Assembly: GCF_006152145.1 (NCBI RefSeq)
Contig: NZ_VDFV01000042.1
Location: forward strand, 1-33,490
Source of the DNA: Rubellimicrobium roseum
GTDB lineage: Bacteria > Pseudomonadota > Alphaproteobacteria > Rhodobacterales > Rhodobacteraceae
DNA: 33,490 bases
Direction of reading: 5' to 3'
Part shown: piece after piece, positions 8,474 through 15,811 of the stretch
How positions within the stretch are numbered: position 1 is the stretch's first letter
Layout: every line of letters begins with the position of its first letter
Notes under the pieces: model-generated
What the model was told of the DNA's origin: nothing
The model's input: only the letters and a program-made list of their open reading frames with translations
Databases searched by the model: none
Program-made: the position numbers and the translations under genes

Positions 8474-9946
8474 TCAGGCCCAGTTCACGTACATGGTCTT
8501 CTTCCGGAGATACCCGTCGAAGCCCCATTTCCCGTCCTCCCCGCCCAGGCCCGACAGGCCCCAGCCGGAGTGGAAGCCCTGCACCAGCTCCCCGTTGGTG
8601 CGGTTGCAGTAGATCTCGCCGAAGTTCAGGCTTTCCGCGGCCTGGAACACCCGCTTGAGGTTTGCCGACCAGACATAGGCCGAGAGCCCGTAGTCCGAGT
8701 CGTTGGCCAGCGTGAGCGCCTCCTCGTAGGAGCCCACGCGCTTGGCGGCGACGACGGGCCCGAAGACCTCGTCCTTCATCACCGGCACGTCGTTCGAGCG
8801 CACCTCGAGCACCGTGGGCGCCATGAAGTGTCCGTGCTCGTAGCGGCCCTCCTTGAGGGGTCCTCCGCGCAGCAGAACCTCGGCGCCGGCCTTGATCGAG
8901 GCCAGGGTCATCGCCTCGACCTTCTCGACCTCGCCGCCCGAGACCTTCGGCCCGAGGTCGGGATCGTCCATCCCCGGCCCGATGCTCAGCGCCCCGGCCT
9001 TCTCAACGAAGCGCGCGAGGAACTCGTCCGCGATGGCCTCGTGCAGGTACATCCGCTCGTTGCAGGTGCAGATCTGCCCGCAGTTGGTGAAGCGCGCGGC
9101 GACCGCGGCCTCCACGGCGCGGCCCAGGTCCGCGTCCTCCATGACGATGAAGGGGGCCTTGCCGCCCAGCTCCAAGCGCAGGTTCTTGATGCCCTTCGCG
9201 CCCGTCGCATAGATCTCGCGCCCCGCACGGGTCGAGCCGGTCATGGTGGTCATGTCCGCGCCCTCGACCAGCGCCGCGCCCACGTTGCGCCCGTCGCCGG
9301 TGACGACGTTGACAACGCCCGCGGGCAGCCCCACCCGCTCGGCCAGGGCAGCCAGTGCCAGGCCAGACAAGGGGGTGAACTCGTGCGCCTTGAGGACGAA
9401 GGTGTTGCCCGCCACCAGCGCGGGCCCGAGCTTGCGGCCCGCGAGCGCGGACGGATAGTTCCAGGCCGTGAGGCCCGCCACGACGCCGTGGGGCAGGCGG
9501 CGGATCCAGATCTCCTCGTTGGGGGCGTCCGAGGGCAGGATCTCGCCCTCGATGCGCCGCGCCCATTCGGCGGCGAAGCGCAGGAAGGTCTCGGTCGCGC
9601 CGATCTCGCCTCTGGCCTGCCCAATGGGCTTGCCCTGCTCGGCCACGACGATGCGGGCCAGCAACTCGGTCTCGGCGTGCACCGCATCGGCGAGCGCCAG
9701 CACCGCGCGGCCGCGCTCGACCGCCGGAAGGGCGGCCCAGGCGGGCTGGGCGCGGCGGGCAGCGTCCAGCGCCTCCTCGGCATGGGCGCGGGTGCCCTGG
9801 GGCGTGGTGGCGATCGCGCGGCCGGTGGCCGGGTCCTCCACCTCGTCGACCCCCAGGCCGCTGGCGTCCCGCCACTGGCCGTCGATGAACATGCGCGCCG
9901 CCAGGGGCTGCGCGTCGGAAAGCAGGGTGCGGAAGGCGTCAAGCAC
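8474..9946 (-). CDS. Aldehyde dehydrogenase, AldA-like (lactaldehyde/glycolaldehyde type)
   Basis: NAD-dependent aldehyde dehydrogenase, 490 residues from the start chosen here. Catalytic residues in this numbering are Cys293 (CGQICTCNER), Glu259 (LELGGKAP) and Asn163 (TAWNYP). Segments such as GEILPSD, GFHSGWGLSGLGG and the Cys-x-Cys around the nucleophile are like E. coli AldA, which oxidises lactaldehyde and glycolaldehyde made in fucose, rhamnose and arabinose breakdown. The GTG at 9946 has AAAGGA ten bases upstream. An ATG at 9994 lies upstream of a 15-base operator palindrome, so I consider it unlikely; ATG 9892 (MFIDGQ) has no ribosome-binding site but would also give a family-length protein. 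It is the first gene of the operon and ends 58 bases before the binding protein. Confidence 0.9.
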   Translation of the reverse strand: MLDAFRTLLSDAQPLAARMFIDGQWRDASGLGVDEVEDPATGRAIATTPQGTRAHAEEALDAARRAQPAWAALPAVERGRAVLALADAVHAETELLARIVVAEQGKPIGQARGEIGATETFLRFAAEWARRIEGEILPSDAPNEEIWIRRLPHGVVAGLTAWNYPSALAGRKLGPALVAGNTFVLKAHEFTPLSGLALAALAERVGLPAGVVNVVTGDGRNVGAALVEGADMTTMTGSTRAGREIYATGAKGIKNLRLELGGKAPFIVMEDADLGRAVEAAVAARFTNCGQICTCNERMYLHEAIADEFLARFVEKAGALSIGPGMDDPDLGPKVSGGEVEKVEAMTLASIKAGAEVLLRGGPLKEGRYEHGHFMAPTVLEVRSNDVPVMKDEVFGPVVAAKRVGSYEEALTLANDSDYGLSAYVWSANLKRVFQAAESLNFGEIYCNRTNGELVQGFHSGWGLSGLGGEDGKWGFDGYLRKKTMYVNWA

Positions 9947-9959
9947 GCTCAGAGCGTCC

Positions 9960-9974
9960 TTTGGTATGACCAAA
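9960..9974. promoter_or_regulatory. FadR-type GntR operator (perfect palindrome)
   Basis: TTTGGT-ATG-ACCAAA is a perfect 15-base palindrome and fits the FadR-subfamily pattern TnGTnnnACnA. It lies 14 bases upstream of the aldehyde dehydrogenase GTG start and just downstream of a possible minus-strand promoter, next to a divergently encoded FadR-type regulator. I infer that the regulator at 10137 binds here and blocks the operon until an inducer, probably a pathway acid, is present. Confidence 0.75.
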
Positions 9975-9979
9975 CTGAC

Positions 9980-10011
9980 GATATAGGGACCCATCTAGGC
10001 GGGCAGGTCAA
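9980..10011 (-). promoter_or_regulatory. Possible promoter of the catabolic operon
   Basis: On the minus strand TTGACC (10011-10006) and TATATC (9985-9980) resemble -35 and -10 boxes, but they are 20 bases apart, longer than the usual 17. Transcription would start near 9975, right at the operator palindrome. An alternative -10, TATACT, lies at 10063-10058 under the LacI-type site. Start site not established. Confidence 0.35.
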
Positions 10012-10043
10012 GGCCGATTCCGCCCAATCGGCTAAGTTCTGCT

Positions 10044-10073
10044 GTGAGAGCGCTAACAGTATAGGGCTCTCAC
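10044..10073. promoter_or_regulatory. LacI-type operator candidate inside a larger inverted repeat
   Basis: TGAGAGCGCTAACA (10045-10058) has the central AGCGCT and outer TG/CA of LacI-family operators, 5 of 7 base pairs being symmetric. The first arm GTGAGAGC (10044-10051) is also repeated inverted as GCTCTCAC at 10066-10073, 14 bases apart. A minus-strand TATACT lies between the arms. No LacI-family gene is in the window, so the binding protein would be encoded elsewhere. Confidence 0.45.
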
Positions 10074-10080
10074 TTCCCAA

Positions 10081-10115
10081 TTGCAGCAGAGATGCGGCCC
10101 GTTATAGTCAGACCA
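10081..10115 (+). promoter_or_regulatory. Probable promoter of the GntR gene with second FadR-type operator
   Basis: TTGCAG (10081-10086) and TATAGT (10103-10108) are 16 bases apart and resemble a vegetative promoter reading toward the regulator gene. TAGTCAGACCA (10105-10115) fits the FadR-type pattern TnGTnnnACnA and overlaps the -10 and probable start site. I infer that the regulator represses its own transcription here. Confidence 0.5.
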
Positions 10116-10136
10116 AGATGATGAGGCTATGTCAGG

Positions 10137-10856
10137 ATGAATGACCAAACCGCCGTCCTGCGAAGCGGAGAGCGCGCCGCCGATGCCGTCGCACGCGAGA
10201 TCGAGACGCGGATCGTCTCGGGGACCCTGCGGGACGGCGCGCATCTGCCGCCCGAGCGGGACCTGATCGACACCTACGGCGTGAGCCGCACCGTGGTGCG
10301 CGAGGCCGTGGCCCAGCTCGCCAGCCGCGGGCTCGTGGAAAGCCGCCCGCGCCACCGCCCCGTGGTGCGCCGTCCCGGCGCCGACGCCGCGCTCGCGGCC
10401 GTGAGCGGGGTCGTGGGCCATCTCCTGCGCGAGTCGGGAGGCGTGAAGAACCTCTACGACACGCGCATCCTTCTCGAAGGGGCTCTGGTGCGGCACGCCG
10501 CCCTCCAGGCGCGCAAGGACGACATCCAGGCGCTCCAGCGCGCGCTGGCCGCCAACGAGGCCGCGATCCCCGAGGCCGAGCGTTTCTATGCCACCGACGT
10601 GGCCTTCCACGCCGTGCTCTACGACATCCCCCGCAACCCGATCCTCCCGGCGGTCCACAAGGCCTTCACCGCCTGGCTGTCGGTCCATTGGGAGAAGATG
10701 CCCCGCTCGCCCGAGCGTAACCGTGTCAACTGGCTGCGCCACCGCGACATCCTCCTCGCGATCCAGGATCGCGACCCGGACGCCGCCGAGGCCGCCCTTA
10801 CCTCTCACCTCAACGCCGCCTGGGAATACGTCCGCGGCTCATTCGAGGGCCCCTGA
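10137..10856 (+). CDS. GntR family transcriptional regulator, FadR (FCD) subfamily
   Basis: 239-residue repressor. The N-terminal winged helix occupies roughly residues 15-80, with LRDGAHLPPERDLIDTYGVSRTVVREAVAQLASRGLVE typical of GntR (PPER...VSRTVVREA). The C-terminal two thirds is an all-helical FCD ligand-binding domain; the usual metal-binding histidines are probably in the segments DVAFHAVL, RHRDIL and LTSHLNAA. FadR-subfamily proteins of this kind commonly sense sugar acids or other carboxylates. ATG 10137 has GAGG about ten bases upstream. It is divergent from the catabolic operon and 24 bases ahead of the GMC oxidoreductase, with FadR-type operators on both sides of the control region. 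The effector is unknown but is probably a pathway intermediate. Confidence 0.92.
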   Translation: MNDQTAVLRSGERAADAVAREIETRIVSGTLRDGAHLPPERDLIDTYGVSRTVVREAVAQLASRGLVESRPRHRPVVRRPGADAALAAVSGVVGHLLRESGGVKNLYDTRILLEGALVRHAALQARKDDIQALQRALAANEAAIPEAERFYATDVAFHAVLYDIPRNPILPAVHKAFTAWLSVHWEKMPRSPERNRVNWLRHRDILLAIQDRDPDAAEAALTSHLNAAWEYVRGSFEGP

Positions 10857-10880
10857 CGGGCCCCAGGGAAAGACCAGACC

Positions 10881-12506
10881 ATGTCTCGTGACGAATTCGA
10901 CTACATTGTCGTGGGCGGCGGCGCCGCCGGCTGCGTGGCCGCCGCGCGGCTCGTGAACCCCGGGGGGCACCGGGTCCTGCTGCTCGAAGGGGGCTACTCG
11001 CACCGCCACCCGCTCCTCGACATGCCGCCGGGCATCTTCAAGATGATCAACGGCAGCAAGTTCATGCACTACCACACGACGCCCCCGCAGGAGCATCTGG
11101 GCGGCCGCGCCCACGACATCCCGCAGGGCAACGTGCTGGGCGGGGGCACGAGTGTCAACGCGCAGGTCTACATGCGCGGCCGCCCCTCGGACTACGAAGA
11201 GTGGAACGAAACATTACGCGGCAACAACGACGGCGCCGACTGGTCGTGGAAGGCCGTCCTCCACCACATGCGCCGGATGGAGGACAACAATCGCCTCCAC
11301 AACGAATACCACAACGTGGACGGACCGCTGCAGGTCTCGGACCCCGGCCACATCGACCAGATGTCGCGCTGGTTCGTTCAGGCCGTGCAGGGCATGGGCG
11401 AGCCCTACAACCCCGATTTCAACGGCGCCCAGCAGCGGGGCGTAGGCTTCTACCAGTTCATGAACCGGCACGGGAAGCGGTCGTCCGCCGCCTATGCCTT
11501 CATCGCGCCGCTGGAGAAGGACCCGCGCCTCACGCTCAAGCTGCAGGCGCGGGCCGAGCGGGTGGTGATCGAGAACGGGCGCGCCGTGGGCGTGGTCTGG
11601 CGCGACCACAACGGCGACCAGCACACGACCTATGCGCGGAGCGAGGTCATCCTGACCGCCGGCGCGCTCATCACGCCCAAGCTCCTGATGCTCTCGGGCG
11701 TGGGCCCGGCCGACCACCTGCGCGAGCACGGCGTGCAGGTCCTCCACGACGCGCCGGGCGTAGGGCAGAACCTGATCGACCACCCCGAGGTCCCGATCAT
11801 CGCCACCGCCAACGGCAAGTACGGCTACTACGGCCAGGGCGAAGGCTGGCGCATGATCATGCACGGCGTCCACTTCAAGCTCTTCGGGACGGGCGTCATC
11901 ACCTCGGCGGGGGTGGAGGCCGGGGCCTTCGTGAACCCCACGAACCCCGAGGCCCCGCCCACGATCCAGGCCTTCTGCGTGCCGATCGTCTACCTCGACC
12001 GGGACCTCCTGCAGGTCATGAAGAACACCCACGGCATGACGATCACCACGGTCGTCGTGAAGCCGAGGTCGCGCGGCTGGGTGAAGCTGCGGTCCAACAA
12101 CCCGGCCGACAAGCCGATCGTGTCGCCGAACCTCCTCAAGGACCCCGAGGACCTGCGCGAGATGATGGAAGGGCAGCGCTTCTTCCTGCGCGTCTTCCAG
12201 TCCGACCCGCTGCGCTCGCGCATCAAGGAGGTCAAGTTCCCCAACCCGGCCCAGCTCGACGACGAGAGCCTGGCCAACCATTGCCGCCGGATGGTCAAGA
12301 CCAACTACCACCCGGCCTCGACGGCCCGGATGGGAGCGGATGGCGACCCGATGGCGGTGCTCGACGCGCGGATGCGGGTGCGCGGGATCGAAGGCCTGCG
12401 CGTAGCCGATATGTCGGCCTGCCCCAACATCAACGCGGGCAACACCACGGCCCCGGCGCTGATGCTGGGCAGCCGTTGCGCCGACTTCGTGATGGGGCTG
12501 GAGTGA
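10881..12506 (+). CDS. GMC family FAD-dependent oxidoreductase
   Basis: 541-residue glucose-methanol-choline oxidoreductase. The FAD-binding motif VGGGAAGCVAA begins at residue 11, the second family signature is around PQGNVLGGGTSVNAQVYMRG, and the active-site His477 (TNYHPAST) is paired with Asn521 (NAGNTTAP). His-Asn pairs are known in choline and alcohol dehydrogenases of the family. There is no signal peptide, so it is cytoplasmic or peripheral on the membrane. AGGGAAAG precedes ATG 10881 and the regulator stop is 24 bases upstream, so the two genes form a small operon. It likely oxidises an alcohol group of the imported compound or a product, passing electrons to quinone or oxygen. Naming it choline dehydrogenase would go beyond the evidence. 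Confidence 0.9.
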   Translation: MSRDEFDYIVVGGGAAGCVAAARLVNPGGHRVLLLEGGYSHRHPLLDMPPGIFKMINGSKFMHYHTTPPQEHLGGRAHDIPQGNVLGGGTSVNAQVYMRGRPSDYEEWNETLRGNNDGADWSWKAVLHHMRRMEDNNRLHNEYHNVDGPLQVSDPGHIDQMSRWFVQAVQGMGEPYNPDFNGAQQRGVGFYQFMNRHGKRSSAAYAFIAPLEKDPRLTLKLQARAERVVIENGRAVGVVWRDHNGDQHTTYARSEVILTAGALITPKLLMLSGVGPADHLREHGVQVLHDAPGVGQNLIDHPEVPIIATANGKYGYYGQGEGWRMIMHGVHFKLFGTGVITSAGVEAGAFVNPTNPEAPPTIQAFCVPIVYLDRDLLQVMKNTHGMTITTVVVKPRSRGWVKLRSNNPADKPIVSPNLLKDPEDLREMMEGQRFFLRVFQSDPLRSRIKEVKFPNPAQLDDESLANHCRRMVKTNYHPASTARMGADGDPMAVLDARMRVRGIEGLRVADMSACPNINAGNTTAPALMLGSRCADFVMGLE

Positions 12507-12561
12507 TCCGGCCTTCGGGGGCCTGACGCGGCCCTCGTCGCCGCGCCCGGCCCCGTCGCGG

Positions 12562-12879
12562 TCAGGTCCGCCTGACGGGCCGGGCGGGATCGCGCCGCAC
12601 GGGCACCGGAACGGCCTGCAGCGGCAGGCGCGTCCCGCCGCGCGGGCCCTCGTCCTCGGGCTCGGCCATCCGCATGACGGCGACGCCGAACTGCACGCCG
12701 GCAAAGACGATGCCGTTGAACATCACCAGCATCACGCCGCCCAGCCACCCCATCTCGGTCCCCAGCACCAGATGGCGCAGGCCCGCGACATCAAACCCGA
12801 TCAGCAGGGCGACGAAGGCGAGCGCCAGGCCGAAGCCCAGGGCCACGTTGCGGATGTAGAGACGGATCAGATGCGGCAT
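12562..12879 (-). CDS. Small two-helix membrane protein, unknown function
   Basis: 105-residue protein with two hydrophobic segments (about residues 12-30 and 44-68), then a charged, arginine- and proline-rich cytoplasmic tail. The first half, with LVLGTEMGWLGGVMLVMFNGIVFAGVQFGVAVM, is typical of small conserved alphaproteobacterial membrane proteins, but I cannot assign a family. AGGAGGA eight bases before ATG 12879 is a very good ribosome-binding site. It lies 54 bases after ccoS on the same strand and could be the last gene of the ccoGHIS transcription unit, in which case a link to membrane protein assembly is possible. It converges with the GMC oxidoreductase gene. Confidence 0.75.
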   Translation of the reverse strand: MPHLIRLYIRNVALGFGLALAFVALLIGFDVAGLRHLVLGTEMGWLGGVMLVMFNGIVFAGVQFGVAVMRMAEPEDEGPRGGTRLPLQAVPVPVRRDPARPVRRT

Positions 12880-12933
12880 GGCGGTCCTCCTGTCATCAAC
12901 ATAGGCACGGCCGCCGCGAGTTGAAGGGCCGTC

Positions 12934-13155
12934 CTAGCCCCTCTCGCCCGGCGGGGGGGTGGGGTGGTCGCGCCGGGTGCGCCCAGGCCTCTCGTCCGGG
13001 GGCGCGGGACGGTCGTCCCAGCGGTCCGACAGGATGCGCGCGGCGTCGCCCTTGGGGTCCTCGTATTGCCGGTGCCTCAGGGACCAGACGAAGGCCGCTA
13101 GACCCAGGAGGCCCAGGCCCAGCGACACCGGCACGAGAAAGATCAGGACATCCAT
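12934..13155 (-). CDS. ccoS: CcoS, cbb3 cytochrome oxidase assembly protein
   Basis: 73-residue protein with one N-terminal transmembrane segment (MDVLIFLVPVSLGLGLLGLAAFVWSL, cut across lines in this description only by length) and the family sequence RHRQYEDPKGDAARIL directly after it. CcoS proteins are small membrane factors needed to insert heme and copper cofactors into cbb3 oxidase. The hydrophilic tail of about 30 residues, rich in proline and arginine, is longer than in the shortest family members. Start ATG 13155 is one base from the ccoI stop, and the order ccoG-H-I-S is complete and normal. Identification rests on the motif and the position. Confidence 0.9.
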   Translation of the reverse strand: MDVLIFLVPVSLGLGLLGLAAFVWSLRHRQYEDPKGDAARILSDRWDDRPAPPDERPGRTRRDHPTPPPGERG

Positions 13156-13156
13156 C

Positions 13157-15340
13157 TTACTTCAGACGTAGCGCGTTGATCGTGACCGTCACGGACGACA
13201 CCGACATCGCGAGCGCGGCGAGGAGCGGCGTGGCGAGCCCCACCAGCGCGATAGGCACCGACACGACGTTGTAGGCGGCCGAGAGCCAGAAGTTCTCGCG
13301 CATCCGCCGCACCGCCTGCCGCGCGATGCGCAGCGCATCCTCGACCGGAGAGATGTCGCGTCCCAGCGCCACGATGTCCGAGGCCGCCCGCGCCGCGTCC
13401 AGCGCCGAGGCCGGGGATATCGAGACCAGCGCCTCGGCCAGCGCCGCCGTGTCGTTGAGCCCGTCGCCCACCATCAGCACCCTGCGGCCCTTGGCCGAGA
13501 GCGCCTTGACATAGGCCGCCTTCTCCTCGGGCCGTGCCCCCGCGGTCCAGGCCGGGATGCCCAGCCGCCGGGCGAGCCCTTGCACGGCCCCCGCCACGTC
13601 GCCCGAGACGAGGTGCAGCTCCAGCCCCTGCTTGGCCAGCGCCGCGACCAGCGTCTCGGCCCCCGGGCGGAGCGAGTCGGCGAAGGCGAAACTCACGGGG
13701 TCGCTCGCGCCGATCCGCAGCGTCGTCGCGGTGACGTCCCCCGCCTCCGTGCCCACCCAGTCGGCGCGGCCCAGCCGCACGTGCCTGTCCTGCCAGAGAC
13801 CCTCGATCCCGTGGCCCGGGACCTCGCGGATCTCGGTCACGTGCGCGGGCCGGACGCCCAGCGCGAGCGCCCCCTTGGCCAGTGCCTGCGCCAGAGGGTG
13901 CGAGGACCCTTGCGCGAGCGCCAGCGCGACCCGCAGGTCGTCGGCATCATGCGCGGCCAGATCCAGCGGCTCGGGCGCGCCCAGCGTCAGCGTCCCGGTC
14001 TTGTCGAAGACCACCGTGTCCACTTGCGCCAGCCGCTCCAGCGCCGTCCCCGACTTGATGAGAAGGCCCTTCTTGAACAGCTTGCCGCTTGCCGCCGTCA
14101 CCACGGCGGGCACCGCGAGGCCCAGCGCGCAGGGGCAGGTGATGATGAGCGTCGCCGCCGAGATGTTGACGGCGAAGCGGATATCCCCGCCCGTCTGCCA
14201 CATCCACCAGGCAAAGGCGCCGAAGGACAGCGTGTGCACCAGCGGCGAATAGGCCCGCGCCGCCCGGTCGGCGAGAGAGGTGTAGCGCGAGCGCGCCTCC
14301 TCGGCGACCGCGACCAGCGCCGCGATCCGCGACAGCGACGAGTCCCGCCCCGCCGCCGTGACGCGCACCGTGAGCGGCCCGGTGAGGTTCACCTCGCCCG
14401 CGCTCACCACGTCGCCCTGCGCGGCGCGTGCCGGCAACGACTCGCCGGTGAGCAGCGAGCGGTCGATCTCGCTCTGCCCGTCCGTCACCACGCCGTCCGC
14501 CGGGACCCGCGCGCCGGGGCGCACGGAGATGAGGTCGCCCACGGCGAGATCCGAGACGTTCACCGTCTCCTGGCCCTCGGCCGTGAGCCGGATGGCGCGG
14601 GGCACCTCCAGCGCGGCCAGTTCCTGCGCGGCCGACCGCGCGGCGGCCCGCGTCATGTGGTCGAGGTAACGGCCCCCGAGCAGGAAGAAGGTCAGCATCA
14701 CGGCGGCATCGAAATACGCATGATGCCCGCCGTTGAACGACTCGTAGACCGAGATGCTTGAGGCCAGCACCAGCGCGAGCGAGATCGGGAAGTCCATTCC
14801 TAGCCGCCCCCGCTTCACCCCTGCCCAAGCCGAGCGGAAGAACGGCTTGCCGCTGAACAGCACCGTCGGCAGCGCGATGGCGCCCGAGATGAAGTGGAAC
14901 ATGTCCCGCGTCGCGTCGTCCGCGCCCGACCAGACGGCCACGGACAGCAACATGACGTTCATCATGGCGAAGAACGCCACGCCCAGCCGCATCACGAGGT
15001 CGCGCCCGATGCGGTCGTTCTCGGTCCCCGACAGCGCCACCAGATCCAGCGGCAGCGCTTCGTAGCCGAGCTTCGCCACCTCGGGGATCAGGTCCTCGGG
15101 CGTCAGCGAGCCGTCGTGGCGCACGCGCAGGCGGCGCAGGGACAGGTTCACCCGCACGGCCCGCACACCGGGGACAACGGCCAGACCCTCCTCCAGGGCC
15201 GGGATGCAGGCCGCGCAGTCGGCGCCGGGCACGGCCAGCACGATCTCGTCCTCGGCGGCGGCCTCGCCCTTGCCCTGCGCGGCGGGCGCGGTCACGCAGC
15301 CGATGCAGCCGAGCGAACCGGGGGCTTCGGTCAGGCTCAT
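13157..15340 (-). CDS. ccoI: CcoI, copper-transporting P1B-type ATPase for cbb3 oxidase assembly
   Basis: 727-residue heavy-metal ATPase. The N-terminus has a CIGC pair (Cys12, Cys15) and a metal-binding domain with CAAC (Cys42, Cys45). The core has the actuator TGES (298-301), the membrane metal site CPC (402-404), the phosphorylation motif DKTGT (446-450) and the hinge GDGLND (625-630). SHP, the copper-ATPase HP motif, is near residue 480. CcoI supplies copper for the CuB site of subunit CcoN. The start at 15340 was chosen because it lies five bases after the ccoH stop and the longer open frame to 15421 only shadows ccoH. The gene ends one base before ccoS. Its place between ccoH and ccoS makes the cbb3 role, rather than copper detoxification, very likely. 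Confidence 0.96.
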   Translation of the reverse strand: MSLTEAPGSLGCIGCVTAPAAQGKGEAAAEDEIVLAVPGADCAACIPALEEGLAVVPGVRAVRVNLSLRRLRVRHDGSLTPEDLIPEVAKLGYEALPLDLVALSGTENDRIGRDLVMRLGVAFFAMMNVMLLSVAVWSGADDATRDMFHFISGAIALPTVLFSGKPFFRSAWAGVKRGRLGMDFPISLALVLASSISVYESFNGGHHAYFDAAVMLTFFLLGGRYLDHMTRAAARSAAQELAALEVPRAIRLTAEGQETVNVSDLAVGDLISVRPGARVPADGVVTDGQSEIDRSLLTGESLPARAAQGDVVSAGEVNLTGPLTVRVTAAGRDSSLSRIAALVAVAEEARSRYTSLADRAARAYSPLVHTLSFGAFAWWMWQTGGDIRFAVNISAATLIITCPCALGLAVPAVVTAASGKLFKKGLLIKSGTALERLAQVDTVVFDKTGTLTLGAPEPLDLAAHDADDLRVALALAQGSSHPLAQALAKGALALGVRPAHVTEIREVPGHGIEGLWQDRHVRLGRADWVGTEAGDVTATTLRIGASDPVSFAFADSLRPGAETLVAALAKQGLELHLVSGDVAGAVQGLARRLGIPAWTAGARPEEKAAYVKALSAKGRRVLMVGDGLNDTAALAEALVSISPASALDAARAASDIVALGRDISPVEDALRIARQAVRRMRENFWLSAAYNVVSVPIALVGLATPLLAALAMSVSSVTVTINALRLK

Positions 15341-15345
15341 GGCGC

Positions 15346-15810
15346 TCACTCCACCATCAGGTCGAGCCGCTGGCGGAAGGGCGTCCCGTCCGCCGCGACC
15401 GCCTCGATCCGCAGTTCCCAATGGCCGGGGCCCACCGTCACCGGCGCGCGCCAGGCGGCCCCGTCGAAGGCCAGGGCCGGAGTCTGGTCGTCGGTGCGGA
15501 CGGTCGCCCGGCCCAGCATCGCCGACAGGGTCGCCCCCCGCACCGGCGCCCCGTCCGGGCCCGTGATCGTCAGCGCCAGTTCGTCGCCCTCGATGGCGGC
15601 GCGGGCGGTCCAGCCCAGCGCCTCCTGCGCGCGCCGCTCGGCGTCGAAGCTCTGGCTCGCTACGTAGGAGTTCTTCACCTCGAGCCCGGGGAAGGTGTGC
15701 ACCGCCTGATAGGCCAGCACCATGTTCACGCTGATGATGACCACGAAGAACGATGAGAAGATCGCGAAGGCCTTGGGGCCGGTGATGGGGCCGCTGAACG
15801 GGTTGGTCAT
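15346..15810 (-). CDS. ccoH: CcoH (FixH family) cbb3 oxidase assembly protein
   Basis: 154-residue FixH-family membrane protein. One transmembrane segment lies at about residues 13-35 (AFAIFSSFFVVIISVNMVLA), followed by the family sequence VKNSYVASQSFDAE and a periplasmic domain rich in beta strands. CcoH is a stable partner of cbb3 oxidase needed for assembly. ATG 15810 is one base after the ccoG stop; five extra codons upstream overlap ccoG and are unlikely. In R. sphaeroides and R. capsulatus the same gene is known as rdxH/fixH. Confidence 0.93.
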   Translation of the reverse strand: MTNPFSGPITGPKAFAIFSSFFVVIISVNMVLAYQAVHTFPGLEVKNSYVASQSFDAERRAQEALGWTARAAIEGDELALTITGPDGAPVRGATLSAMLGRATVRTDDQTPALAFDGAAWRAPVTVGPGHWELRIEAVAADGTPFRQRLDLMVE

Positions 15811-15811
15811 G

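Noticed and set aside
9947-9994. Aldehyde dehydrogenase starting at ATG 9994
   Set aside because: This would place the operator palindrome inside the coding sequence and upstream promoter candidates beyond it, with no ribosome-binding site; GTG 9946 has AAAGGA.
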